Origin: Chalara sp. BL73
Lineage: Eukaryota > Ascomycota > Leotiomycetes > Helotiales
NCBI GenBank assembly: GCA_918026815.1
Contig: CAKJVC010000151.1
Span: 62,001-126,000, forward strand
Direction: 5' to 3'
DNA: 64,000 bases
Shown: in pieces, positions 1 to 10,778 of the stretch
How the letters are laid out: each line of letters opens with the position of its first letter
Position numbering within the stretch: the stretch's first letter is position 1
The notes under the pieces: model-generated
Databases searched by the model: none
The model's input: only the letters and a program-made list of their open reading frames with translations
Told to the model about the DNA's origin: nothing
Program-made: the position numbers and the translations under genes

Positions 1-865
1 CAGGAAACGCGTGAGGGGCTGTTCAAGGGGGCAGTTCACGGGCTCCCATAAGTCAGGAGCCGAGAAGAATAATGGGGCTGATTGGCTGCGCGTATAGCCC
101 CCTGCCCTATTCAGCGGTTACGATTCAAGCATCCCGATAGGTGGCCAAGAGGAATGGCCATGAGGATTCGGACTCCTAATATTAGATTTATATCCTCCAA
201 TCAATGTGTCCTGGAGCAAGACATTTATTTTATTTCTGTGTGACTAGAAAGACCTGAAATATACTGTAGCTCTAACTTTGCGGCGATATCACAAGTACTG
301 CCCCTCTTCTGATAACGGGAAAAACTGGGTCGAAGTGGATTCGGCCAGTATTTTTTTCCTAGGGTCTAAGCCATTCAAATCTTTTACGACTTCCCACTTC
401 TTAAGTGCTCAACTCCTCTGGCCCATTTTTGCTGGCTCGTGCAAACAAGAAAAGGGAACTTCGAGATAGGTACTTCAAGGATTTATATCCATTCAGAAAG
501 CCGCCTTTCCCTTGTTGACTCCACAAATATCCAGTTTTGTCTTTTATTCAGGGTTGTGGGGGGGGGGGAATAGTAGACTAATAGTCGAGTGTGGCGTACG
601 TAACACGCCACAGGCTTACTCTCGCACGTGCATGGGAAACCAAAATTGGTGTGCGGCCAACCAGTACTCCGACCGGAATATTCCTATAATTCAGCGGGGT
701 CCAATGCTATAGATACTTTGTTTCACTATGCAAGGATGAAAGGATGTATTTGATGGAAGAGGCTATGCAGTATCTATTATGTCGAAAAGGTAAGAGATTC
801 ACGAAAGTAAAGAGTAATACAATATCAAGATTCTAAAAATAGGAAATTTGTAGAGAAAGAAAATG
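1..865. other. Intergenic, no gene recognised
   Basis: Only short unconvincing open frames are seen, none with a recognisable domain or splice pattern. A run of nine G residues lies near 557-566. The last part is the A/T-rich upstream region of the secreted-protein gene that follows. Confidence 0.5.
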
Positions 866-873
866 TATAAAAG
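866..873 (+). promoter_or_regulatory. TATA-like box upstream of the secreted-protein gene
   Basis: The sequence TATAAAAG lies about 170 bp before the ATG at 1046, in an A/T-rich leader. Position and match suggest a TATA element; the transcription start is not visible from sequence. Confidence 0.4.
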
Positions 874-1045
874 AGTTAGATTGAGCTTTCAAAAAGCTTT
901 GATTGACCAACTTAACCAATTCTCAAACAAGCCACTCTGATTAGCGAACTTTATCAATATTCTATCTATAGTCAAAGTACTCAATCTTTGAGTCAAGGTA
1001 TTGATTCGTTTCACTTTTAAATAATCAATATTAACTAAATTATAG

Positions 1046-1507
1046 ATGAAGATTCAAGTTGCTGTTCTTCTTGCTATAACATCTTTTGTCACTGCAGAAT
1101 CATGGACAATCAATGCCTGGAAACAAAAAGGCTGCAACCCAGGCGGAAAGCCTGACTATCCGAGAGCCGTACTCGAATACGGCAAATGCCATACTTTCAC
1201 CAAAGACCATAAAAATGCTGTACACTCAATAGCAGTTGCTACTAATAGTGGAAACCTGGGCCCAGTTAAGTTCGTCGCCGAGCTTTTTGCTTCTAGCGAC
1301 TGCACAGACACCAAGAATGGTGCAATGCATAAGGCAGTCGATCTCTGGGCCGCCTCAGGATGCGTTTCTACTACTCCAGATGTCCTTAGTGCTAAACTTA
1401 CCGTTTATCCTGGGCTCTCGGATCTAGATAAAAATAGGAAGTCCCCATCCCCACCCCCTGGATCTAAAAAGAAGAATGTTAGGAGAGAAAAAGGACGGAC
1501 CGTTTAA
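1046..1507 (+). CDS. Small secreted cysteine-containing protein (candidate effector)
   Basis: Single-exon gene, 153 aa. It starts with a clear signal peptide (MKIQVAVLLAITSFVTA, cleavage likely before ESW). The mature part has four cysteines (GCNPGG, GKCHTF, SDCTD, SGCVS), enough for two disulfides. The tail is proline-rich and then strongly basic (SPSPPPGSKKK, VRREKG), which is odd for a compact secreted protein. I recognise no catalytic family. Small size, secretion signal and cysteines fit the general profile of fungal secreted effector-like proteins, but that is a profile and not a function. The ATG was chosen because the signal peptide begins there and a TATA-like box lies upstream. Confidence 0.75.
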   Translation: MKIQVAVLLAITSFVTAESWTINAWKQKGCNPGGKPDYPRAVLEYGKCHTFTKDHKNAVHSIAVATNSGNLGPVKFVAELFASSDCTDTKNGAMHKAVDLWAASGCVSTTPDVLSAKLTVYPGLSDLDKNRKSPSPPPGSKKKNVRREKGRTV

Positions 1508-2137
1508 ACGCTAGTTTTTTTTTGTAAGGAGGGAGTTTAAAAAGGAGTTTCGGAGTTTTGAATCGGATTGAAGTATAGACACAGCAACGATTGATTAAAG
1601 ACCATCATTTCATTTTAAAAGTGTCTAAACATTTACATGACCTAAGTTTCCTAAATGTGCTCTTATAAACAGCTTCCGTCTCCCAAGTTGGGAAAAGGAG
1701 GGCGGTAAGGATCTCTGCTATTGAGGATCGATTAAATATTTGGGATTTCATAGGGTAAATGAACTTTGATCTTTCTTTACCCACTTTTGTCATAATAATA
1801 CTGAGGGTCGATACTGCTGTAATAAACAGAGGGTAGCAAGAGGGATTGAAATATAGCTTGTGAGGACACGTGGCTAGCAATGCCAAAGTAATAGTATTGT
1901 ATTAATATTAAATATAGGCCTTTGAATCTATGAAAGACTCAAGCATGCCTTCTCTCAAGGAGTTCTAGCTTCTTTTTATATTCTTCGCCCTTCGACTATT
2001 CCATATTCTTTTCTTACAGAGTCACCAGGCTTTTGGCTTTGGTATCCCTGAAGGTACTCTAGCAGCTGAGGCCCGCGACAGTCTAGGTCATACGCCATCG
2101 TAGTGGCTGCAAGCCTGTGGCTGGCCATAAGTTGTTT
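1508..2137. other. Intergenic, no gene recognised
   Basis: Contains the 3' flank of the secreted-protein gene and A/T-rich DNA. A 93-codon open frame on the minus strand (1605-1886) shows no domain and is not called. Confidence 0.45.
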
Positions 2138-2145
2138 ATGCCATT

Positions 2146-2666
2146 CAGTGTGATAACAAAATTATTCAATTATTCAATTCATTAATCAGATATTCAGCTT
2201 AGTCAGCTTTGAATTTGATTTGAATAAGGTTTGAATTGATTTGAATATGATTTGATTTGATTTAAATCATTAATCATGAATACCACGTGACTTACTCTGG
2301 GGTTCTATTTGTCACGACACGCGCTGTGAATCTAGAGATACAAAGGGCAACGGTGGTATTATACGAGAACCTATAGCTAAAGAAGGAGGAGAAGCTCGAA
2401 AAGAGCAGGTTATATATAGGTCACGTGTGCTTCGGAGCACGGGACGTGACAGTTCCAGCAGTTCCAACGTTTTCTGCCGGTTTTATTACTTACCGCTTTC
2501 CTAATTTGGCTGACCGCTTCTTTTTATAGCATTAATCAAATTATTAATCAGATATTCAATGAATATCTGAGTAGCTTTGATTTGAATATGATTAATAGTT
2601 GATTTGATTTGATTTGAATATAATTAATGGTTTCATTAATCAGATATTCATGCATTTATCACACTG
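2146..2666. mobile_element. Non-autonomous hAT-type element (MITE), 521 bp
   Basis: The ends are perfect 11-bp inverted repeats, CAGTGTGATAA and TTATCACACTG. They are flanked by identical 8-bp direct repeats ATGCCATT at 2138-2145 and 2667-2674. An 8-bp target duplication with CAGTG-type ends is the signature of the hAT superfamily. There is no transposase inside. Subterminal arms are full of TTTGATTTGA-like and ATTAATCAGATATTCA repeats in both orientations, so the element could fold back on itself. The centre carries a separate repeat (2310-2451). Confidence 0.88.
2310..2451 (+). repeat. LTR-like repeat nested in the hAT MITE
   Basis: A 142-bp block with inverted ends TGTCACG and CGTGACA. 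A second copy lies at 11782-11930, sharing the same start and the preceding bases GTTCTATT. TG...CA ends and small size suggest a solo LTR, but no 5-bp duplication is visible, so it may be part of a larger repeat. Confidence 0.55.
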
Positions 2667-2674
2667 ATGCCATT

Positions 2675-3117
2675 TGCAGCCCAGATCGTTGTGCAACTGA
2701 AAATCTTAATTTCTCCTGTAAGGACTTTTATTCCATATCCAGGGTCTTGAACTAGTTTGACAGATTCTAACTGTTACATTCGCTAATCTGATTTTGGTCT
2801 TTCTTGTCACTTCCCTCCTCTAGAGCGCACGTGACTTATATTGGCCTAGCCCCCAGAGCCCCCCATGTATATATATCCCACTCTCCTCGAGCTCCTTTCC
2901 CCTCTTTAGCTTTACATTCTCGTATTATACTACCGTTGCGCACTATATCTGTAGATGCACAGCGCGTGCCGTGACACGCAATAGGTGAAAATGCATCACT
3001 AACATGAATCGTTTATTGATAAATGTGAGTAAAAAAAGGAATAATTAATAATATACAGATACGTTGTGCGTCAGGTGCCTTAGACTTTCGGCGCAAAACC
3101 ATAGTAGCCGAGATGCT
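2675..3117. other. Intergenic, no gene recognised
   Basis: No supported gene. The block around 2830-2960 has a CACGTG motif, TATATATA and a pyrimidine-rich stretch, like other decayed LTR ends in this window, but I could not set its borders. Confidence 0.4.
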
Positions 3118-3172
3118 TGTTGACAAAATAAAAGTATATAAGTGTTTTTCACATACTATCGTTTTGTCAACA
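3118..3172. repeat. 11-bp inverted repeat, possible hairpin
   Basis: TGTTGACAAAA (3118-3128) and its exact reverse complement TTTTGTCAACA (3162-3172) enclose 33 bp of A/T-rich DNA. It sits just upstream of a solo LTR. No flanking duplication was found, so its nature is open. Confidence 0.55.
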
Positions 3173-3224
3173 GGTATTTCAAATACTATATGTCTGCACC
3201 AAAAGACAAAAGATGGTATATAAG

Positions 3225-3412
3225 TGTTGGAATGCATGTACATAGTTTCACGCGATTCACTGGATCGCAGTAATTGTGGGTCTCCTATCACCGTATCTAC
3301 CTGGCAATAGGCCGTAGCTTAGAACAATCAAAAACGACGAATACCAGAACCACACCAGCAAGAGCGTAGTCACAGCTGCTACGCCTTTTTCTACCTGATA
3401 GGTATTCGGATA
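3225..3412 (+). mobile_element. Solo LTR, TGTTGG family, 188 bp
   Basis: Starts TGTTGGAATGCATGTACATAG and ends TATTCGGATA (decayed from TATTCCGACA seen in another copy). It is flanked by 5-bp direct repeats ATAAG at 3220-3224 and 3413-3417. Related copies lie at 12305-12490 (plus) and 46462-46658 (minus). Confidence 0.78.
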
Positions 3413-3581
3413 ATAAGATATTTGCTTAAAAAGTAATAGTATATTAGGTAAATGGTAACATTTTGTGGTATCCCATATATTTGCCATAATATTTATTGCC
3501 ATATCACTAATACTATCTAATAACCTGTTCTTGTTAACCTGGGCACTGCTTGCACTATGTTTTTACTGTACTGGCCAGTTT

Positions 3582-4556
3582 CTAAGTTTGATTTCCACTA
3601 GTACCGGAGACAAATACGATGAGAACAGCAGCGTATCTAATGCAAGTCACATTAGCTAGGTATTAGCGGCGATGGGTTTATCCTAGGCTCAAGACAGGGA
3701 CAGAAATACTCACGTTACCCCTGCAAGGACCAGTTCTATTGTCCTCGATTTTGTCAACCTAGAGAGTATAAAGAGGTAAGAAACCGTAGATATTATGACA
3801 ATGATCATCCGAATCGAGATAGTGCTAACGGTGCTGCAAATGACGACGGGCATCAGTAGGAGGAGTGTTATCAAGAATAATAATAGCGCTCTAGCGGTTT
3901 GTTTGATCAAAGGGCCGGAATAGATGTATACGTTGGTATCGATCGAGATATCATGAAAATGGCTCTATTCATGTGGTTAGCGTGTAGTAACGGTTATCGA
4001 CTCTCCCTCACCTTTCGGAAATCACGGTAGAATCGGATGAGTTTATCTTCTACCCAAGCTTCGAACTGAAATACGGCGTTGTCGGCCGCTGGAGCCAAGG
4101 AAACTAGTTCCCGATGGTGTGTGAGGTATGCTGTTTCCTCTCTGGCCAGACAGCCGGTTCCATCTAACCAGTTCTGCAGGCTCTCTACATCTCTTCGCTG
4201 AGCAGGGCCGAAATTCAGCATCCGGGACGTTCTTTCAGCGAAGCAGTCTATCTTTCATTAGTGCCGAGACATACTTGTTCAGGGTCTGCATTTACCGTAG
4301 TCAGCAAGACAGGATTCAATCTCTGATAGAAGAGATATCCGATCCGCATTCTTATCACACCGGCTCTTTCCAAGGAAGAGCGGAGACTTTTCCTGTTGGT
4401 CGATCTGATCAAGCCTTTGCTCCAGCATAGACAGCTTATCCTGTTTCAGCAGAAGGAGTCGAGCTCGAAGCGAGTTGAAACGTCGGCACAAAAAGTAGGG
4501 TTCGTATGCCGAAATAAGCGCAGTGAAACGGGGGTATCCTGGTCTGTAATCCTCAA
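3582..4556 (-). CDS. DUF6594-family membrane protein
   Basis: Exons 4296-4556, 4012-4247, 3714-3964 and 3582-3636 join in phase across introns of 48, 47 and 77 bp. The product begins with the family hallmark GYPRFTALISAYEPYFLCRRF and goes on through a helical region (LRARLLLLKQDKLSMLEQRL). It ends with two or three membrane segments (ALLLFLITLLLLMPVVI, MIIVIISTVSYLFIL) and the typical YAAVLIVFV end, just before the stop at 3582. Family members are fungal proteins of unknown role with a C-terminal membrane anchor. The 5' end is unresolved: frame analysis puts a splice acceptor at 4557 (TCCAG) and the first exon should lie in 4557-4760, but I could not pick a donor. Confidence 0.75.
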
Positions 4557-5770
4557 CTGGACATTGTTAGCATACCTGTTTATCACATTGGTGGGGGGAG
4601 GGAATAAGCACTCTTTTTGGTTTGCCTTTGGGTTGTGGCGGCGGCTTCCGAGGGTTTCCATAGCGGAAGGCAAGAGCTGAGAGAATTCATATCGCAATAG
4701 CTCTTTTAAGATGAATCTAAGGTTAGAAGATTGTAGACCTTTTTCGTACTGCGTCAATCTAGGATAACGGGCATTTCAGATACGGTAGGCGCGCTTTTAA
4801 ATGTATAATTAAATTGTGTCAAGCTGATTACACAGCCACAAGACCAGATGCACGTTGCACATCAAGTCAACCAATGAAAGTTCAAATATAGACGGGGCAT
4901 TCTTCATTCTTGGGAGCTTCTTGGGAGCATTTAGGCGGTGGTTCTCACTTTTTTGTTAATCCTTTTCTAAGCAACTGGCAGTAGGTTCTACTTAAGTGGC
5001 AGATACAATACAAAATCTCCAAACAGCTTCCACGTAGTCTGCATCTATCTCCTCGCTGTCTCTAACGGCGTCGCCATTTTCAAAACTGAGAGAATAGATG
5101 CGGTGACATAAGGCCCCATGCAGGATCCGCTGGAGTCGAGCAGATACACTTGTTCTCCAACATGAAAGTCCGGTATCTACCGGATATGTTAATAAGATTG
5201 TGTAAAAGAGTTTCCATCGTGACTACAAACCTGGAGGTATGTTACCACATAGGGACGCTTGCCATCTTCTGTGAAATTGGGAGTTTCGCCACTAGTTCCG
5301 ATTTGTTAATATGTGACATCGACCAGGAGAAAGCCAGCATTACGCACCTTTCAGAAGCGGACATGTTGTAGAGTCGGCCAATAATGAGGTAGTTAAGTCA
5401 ATTGGCTGTAAGAGTAATTGTGATGGTAAAGTGATGTGCGTTTGAATTAGTTGCTGATTGTGTAAAAGGTCCTCGAATTTCAATGCGCTTCGCCTTGTCT
5501 CTCTAGCCCCACTTTTCTGCTGTCCCCGAGCACCCCGCCTCATGTACAGCCTCAGCCTCATTATTTCTGTAGGTATTACGAACACGAACTCGCGCCAAAC
5601 ACACGATGCATGCACTTTGCAAGCCGTGTGCCCGATTATCGTTGTGCCTAGCTGTGACTTTACATAAGCTTTCGAAGCCCCATCCAGCTACCCATTCTAG
5701 TCTAGCCACTTTTTCTTCTCCCAGCTGATCTGATCGTCAGCCTTCTCAAATAGGCCGAGCCCGAACTCAC
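4557..5770. other. Intergenic, no gene recognised
   Basis: Probably holds the short first exon and promoter of the DUF6594 gene (4557-4760). The rest shows only small unconvincing frames on both strands. Confidence 0.4.
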
Positions 5771-8168
5771 CTAGATACAACGGGTGGTGATCAACGCATT
5801 ACCGTCACACATTACGCGATTTGGATCGGTATCGACGCTTATCCGGATCGGCTCTCTCGTGGCTTTATGGAGCCTTCGACACACCGATTCATCGGTCATG
5901 CCTCCATCCCTCATCCCCTCGTAGGTGATCCTCGCCATATCCACACAAAGTTCATCATTGGCATCCCATAAAGTGCCAATAGCGTGGCGAAACCCCGCCA
6001 GCTGACACGCGTTGATCAGGTGAATGCCCTCGTCGACGAGCCTCTCGATTTTGATTTGACCAGTCCCGCAAGCCGAGAGGTAGGCGAGAAATGGGGAGTG
6101 TTTCCGGATATTCATCTCTAAAAGAATTGCCACCGTTAGCCGGTCATTCTTCCAATCCTCTAAGAGCAAAAAGCTTTGTGAAGGATCGCGATTGTCGGAA
6201 TGGCCGTGGCCAGCAAAATGGAAAATCTTGCAACCCGGAAGATGCGGCATGATATCCTGCTTGCGTCGTCCTGGCTCAACGGGGTTGCAACCCATCAGCC
6301 TGCAAAGGTCGTGTAGTATCGCTATCTCTTTAGTAGCAAAAGGGAGTCTGCTACGTTCTGGTGTATGCTGCATGGCAACAAGGAGCGCCTGTGTTGGGGT
6401 CGATGGTGCAATGCGATGGCGGCGGCCTTGTATGATTGCCTTGATGGTCGTGCTGTAGGATGACATCACCCTATCGAGCACTGTTTCATTAGAACCGCTA
6501 CTGTGACGCCCGGCCACGTGGAGAGGAAATTTGGTCAATGGACCCGTAGTAATCCACCATATAAGTGGCCAGTTATCAGTAGATGGAGACTGAATAAACC
6601 CAAGAGCGTCCAAGATTGGATTCGCAGCAACATCCCAGAGTCACTCAAGAATCATAGGGCCTCCAAGACTACCTCCTTGCACCTTCTTCTTGATTTCTGT
6701 ACTATCGAGGCAGGGTAGGGCCAAAGCCTGTATTTGGTGTTCCTCAACGAGTACGGCATCGCAACGATGCGTACTCACATTTATAACGACAATCGGGCCG
6801 AACCTCGCAGCAGCCTGCATTTCTCTTATACCTGGGCGGCCAAGGACTCCTCAAATCCAGGCTACTTGCGAATTTTAATAATCACTTTATCGAGCTCGAT
6901 ACCTGCGTCATAATGCCGACTCACTTGAGTCTTCCATGAAGAGACATGATATTCGTGCAGAAAAGAGGTATTGCGCGTGACTGAGAGCTCTAACTCATCC
7001 CGAAGATGGATAAATTAGTCTGCCAGGTCAGGGCATCTCTCCTGTAAATCTAGAATATTGGTTCACATCTTCTCGAGAGATGTTGCGAGTACACCGCGAC
7101 CCTGCTCGAGGAAATTCAGCGCAACAAGCGCCCCTTTCTCTGCATGCTACCGCGGCCGCATCGGAAGCTAGGCCAACGGCTAGTGTGAGTACACGTTGTT
7201 TATCGGAGTTTTTGAGTGATCGTGATGGTAATTTTGAAATAAGATCTATGATGATGTTCGAAGCTTCATAAGCTTGTTGCCAGTCTGAAGCAATTTTACA
7301 GGCTAGAAGAAGAGCCTGGCCGCCGCTTATCCGGCTAATGATAAACCCATTAGGCCGGCGTAAAACAGACTGAAGGTGGACAATAGCTTCTTCCAAATCG
7401 GCCCTCATTCTTGTACAGTGAACGAGTTAGTATCGTAGTATTTAGTAATATCGAGTCTCGAGACATATAAGATCGATTTTTTAATGCTACGCTAGTATTA
7501 GTATGGAAATTGAATCTTATATCATATTGGCAATAATACTAAATACTGTGCTATGGCCACTTTGCGGCTTTTTACAAGGGTCTGAAATGAACTTTACCCT
7601 TTTTAGTACGAATAACCGAATTTAAAAACCTAAAACCCTTGTTGTATTGCTAATTTCGGAATAGCGTCATTTAGAGTTAGTGTTGTAGTATATCGCGGTA
7701 TAGTATAATATAATATGAGATTGCAAATTTTGCTGTAATACGTGTACAAGTTTCAAATCTCATATTGCGTGGTATATAGTATTGATTTTTAGGGGTCGAT
7801 ATATCACGATAATACTAACTCGCTCACTGTTCTTGTACTCTTGGATTTTTTGATAAGTCCGGCAACAAGGTTTTTTAGTAGGTCTTCCTGGGCTGGGTGG
7901 TTTTCTGAAGTCGCATTAACGGCTTGCCTAGTGATACGAGTGGCTTCTTCGAGGTCGGCCATTTCTCCTGTTTTCGAATACCTGACTCGCAGTTTACTTC
8001 CAAGGTTGCACAACAGCCCTGCCTGATAGGGATAGCCTTTTGGAGTTATATCAACTGCTTGCCCCGCAAGTCGAATAGCTTCTTCAAGGTCAGCTATCGC
8101 TCCTGTCCTCAAATATCTGTCGCCAATTCGATTTGCAAGACCGTTCAGCAGCATTGCCCGACTTAGAT
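5771..8168 (-). pseudogene. TPR-CHAT (caspase-like) gene, broken
   Basis: Conceptual translation gives fungal TPR units of the ADLEEAIRLAGQAVD type (8166-7838), then more helices, a linker (LRDELELSV, FGPIVVINVSTHRCDAVLV) and a CHAT protease-like domain. The CHAT domain keeps both catalytic motifs, FHFAGHGHSD (His) and YLSACGTG (Cys), within 5771-6613. The gene is dead as written. A hAT MITE splits the TPR part at 7416-7829. A frameshift lies near 7150-7165. In-frame stops replace expected residues: TGA for Arg in LEKM*TNILDL (near 7063), TAA for Gln in LAD*FIHLRDEL (near 7020) and TGA for Trp in MILE*LWD (6641-6643). Its 5' end is cut by an LTR fragment at 8169. CHAT proteins are caspase-relative proteases often linked to cell death. 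The C-terminal end does not match the usual CHAT ending. Confidence 0.8.
7416..7829. mobile_element. hAT-type MITE inside the TPR-CHAT gene, 414 bp
   Basis: Inverted ends CAGTGAACGAGTTAGTATCG and the reverse complement of ATAATACTAACTCGCTCACTG are flanked by perfect 8-bp duplications TTCTTGTA at 7408-7415 and 7830-7837. No transposase inside. The internal sequence is A/T-rich with repeated TAATACTA-like words. Removing the element with one duplication copy joins the two TPR parts in the same reading frame. Confidence 0.9.
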
Positions 8169-8227
8169 TGTAACAACTCAAAGTGAACAGGGATCTCGAT
8201 CCGTAGATCTCAGGAAAAGGGACTCTG
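8169..8227 (+). repeat. Fragment of the GGGATCTCGATCCGTAGATCT LTR family
   Basis: Starts TGTAACAACTCAAAGTGAAC and contains GGGATCTCGATCCGTAGATC, the 5' end of the LTR seen more completely at 22369-22626, 36512-36795 and 59088-59322. Only the first 60 bp or so can be aligned. It truncates the 5' side of the TPR-CHAT gene. Confidence 0.7.
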
Positions 8228-8247
8228 TGAAACGGCAAAAAGCACAT

Positions 8248-9131
8248 ACTTCTTGCCGAATTATTATTGCGGATTATATATCGTTCAACAGACTCAAAGG
8301 TTACTAGCTTAGCTTCTACATCGCCTCACAAACCAACAAATTCTGCCTCACGCCTCCGCCCTCTTTGTATTTGTGGTTGTATATGCTCGGTTTGGCGCTT
8401 CTTGCGAGTGAATAGTGACCAAGAGGGGGGCTGGAGGCAGCTCTTCTTCCTCCGCTTCGATAGCATGGGCCAACTTCTTTTCCACCTGTGATAAGCAGAC
8501 CGCTGCTTGATACGTCTCACAGGGACTGTCTCTCGATTGTGTAAGTACTTGTACCGAGCATCAAACCATTCGTATTGCCGCTGTCCAGTTGTCCGGCCCT
8601 GGATTCTCGACGCTGAGTGGTTGCCATGTGAAGATCCTCTTTCTGTGAGTTCGCGCTTTAAGCCATGCTCGAACTCTGGGTGCGATGCAACAATGCGGGC
8701 CGGATATCGTGAGATGAGCAAGGCCACGGATATTCAACAGGCTCCATATGCCTTCCCAGACGAAGGCAGCCAAGCCCTTAAGGTCGTTGAAGTAGTGGGC
8801 GTCGCCAACATTGACGTGGATTGGTGGCGCATTTGCCCTGTGTTTTGCGGTAGTTGGGTATGGGTGACCGAGGTAGATCATGGGCAAAGCGCGTGATATA
8901 GATGAAACTGGGTGGTGAGCCTGTGCATGCCCACGTCGCCGCCCATCGGCAAGAGATGAGTGTCTGCAATTGCATATTCTATAATTGAGCAGTGATCTCA
9001 GTGGGTAGAGCAGTCGAGCAGGAATACCAGAAGAGCCTCAGTTATCCAACCCGACTGACGTGTTATGCGATTGTGGGCTGTAGCGGAATTGGGTCGCTCA
9101 CAAAAAATGGAGCTGTAAATGCTTGTTATAC
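8248..9131. other. Intergenic or decayed coding DNA, unassigned
   Basis: Overlapping frames of 108-133 codons exist on both strands (for example minus 8561-8887 and 8326-8727). Their products look compositionally like coding sequence but match no family I know, and there is no clear start or splice structure. Likely a decayed gene or transposon fragment. Confidence 0.35.
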
Positions 9132-10778
9132 TCATTGGCCAGAAATTTCCTCCTCTTCTGTTATTTCCTCCGTCTTAGAGTGCACCTCGATGAAAGTCAG
9201 CGATAAATCAAATCTAACTCGCTTCACCATTTTTCCCTTCCATGATATAGCCGCCCACGATTTCGATTCCTTTGTCAGCTTATCCCCTAGTAGTCCCGCA
9301 GTAATATCCACATTCCTATGCTTGTTCAAACGACCAAGCCTTTCAGTTGGAGTTTCAATATGCTCTGCAGGAAGATATCCTATGAGATTGTCTTTTACAG
9401 TCCTGACTAACCACCAGTAGGAATTGCTGTCATCCAACAGAACCAGGGTGTCGCCTTTGATGGCGCTGGCTTGGCCTTCGACAGTTCCTTCGAAGGTACG
9501 AAGAGAATAGCAAAACTCAAAGTCGATGTCGCTGTCGGCAATACTAGGCGATAAGCTGATATGAGATAACAGGCCGTCGTCCAATTCTTCCTCAATCTCT
9601 GTTCCTGATGTCAGGTGATCTTTGTCCTGGTTTCTCTCCAATGTTCTATTACTGGCCTCTGCTCCAGTCTCGCTGTGTTGAGGTAGAAGAGGAAGCGGTT
9701 TCTGCACCGCAGTCTGATTAAGAAATACGTCATTAACATCTATCTCAGTCTCGTTTGTTGAAAACATATAGCCGATGCTGGATGTATCAAGTTTCAATGG
9801 TAATCGCGTATCAACAGTCATCGAAGGTTTTCTTGACTCGTTGTCAATGCTGCTAGAAGAAGTGTCTAACGGCCACCGTACAAAGTAAGACTTGGCAACT
9901 TGTTGAGATTGAATCTGCTGGTTGGGTGGCTTCGTTCCTTGTAATGGGACACGAGTGGGTAGTTCTTGCCCTATTTCAGCCCGGATATGATCTCCCCGTG
10001 TTGAATCGTTGGGGGCGATCGTTCTCGGGGCTCCCTGACTGGCAATTTTCTTATCCCCTCTGATTTTCTGCTTCACAAAAGATGCGAGAGTCGATCGATA
10101 AACTTTTGAAGTAACAATTAACTTGTCGAAATCAAAAGTCATGTCGACTGTTTCCATATTTTCTGTTGCCAGGCTCGTAATTGTTCGAGTCGACTCTGCA
10201 TCCCGGAGCCACAAAAGGGATGAGGAGCTATCCCTAGCATAGTTCAGAACAGAAGTTGTCTCGAATCTATCCATCTCGATCTGCTGTTCGGGTTGGGACG
10301 GCCTATCTCAGGTAAGATTAGGAAGAGACCTTTCAAACAGGAGTTTGGCCTACAAGGAAAGTATGTGAAGAAGCAAGCTTAAAGCCTGAACATGTCCTCT
10401 AAGCATCCCCTCATATTCCATTATCGTACCTTCATCCAGAAGAAACTTTGTTTTGTTCCACAGATTCATTTTATTCGCCTGCATTTGAACTTTATTCAGG
10501 TACTCCGTGATCACCTGGATTACAATCTCACAAGAATCGAGTGACCGCTTCAGTTCCCGCTGAATGGGCTCGTCGTGAATACCAGGTCCCTCTAGCCAAC
10601 CTGAGAGTCCAATTACCGCAATATTGATTGCTGATAATTGAGTCTCAAACAATAGAACCTTCCGCTCAACATGTTTGTATTTGTCTTTCAAAGTCCAAAG
10701 CTGATTGCCGATGGTTCCAATGCGAGTGGTAATGCCGAGGCATGTATTAACAAGCGCGAGGATGGAAGTTGGTTCCAT
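9132..10778 (-). CDS. SH3-domain protein with fungal STAND N-terminal domain
   Basis: Two exons, 10354-10778 and 9132-10302, with a 51-bp intron (branch CCTAAT, acceptor GATAG), give 531 aa. The N-terminal 140 residues (MEPTSILALVNTCLGITTRI, then an all-helical part) match the N-terminal domain of fungal STAND proteins. A linker follows with the family's SSLLWLRDAES and FDFDKLIVTSKVY segments. After a low-complexity middle, residues about 390-460 form an SH3 domain (YSLRTFEG, DDSNSYWWLV, IGYLPAEHIETPTERL) of the type in fungal polarity proteins such as Bud14. There is no NB-ARC or NACHT domain, so this is an adaptor-like architecture. The ATG at 10778 was chosen because the domain starts exactly there; the open frame runs further upstream without an ATG. 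Confidence 0.85.

Noticed and set aside
5503..5709. Short minus-strand ORF next to the CHAT pseudogene
   Set aside because: Arg/Cys-rich product without family match or splice support.
8990..9065. tRNA-like stretch (GATCTCAGTGGGTAGAGC resembles a D-arm and A box)
   Set aside because: No T-arm GGTTCRA, no matching acceptor stem and no anticodon arm; at most a chance box A or an old tRNA-derived repeat.
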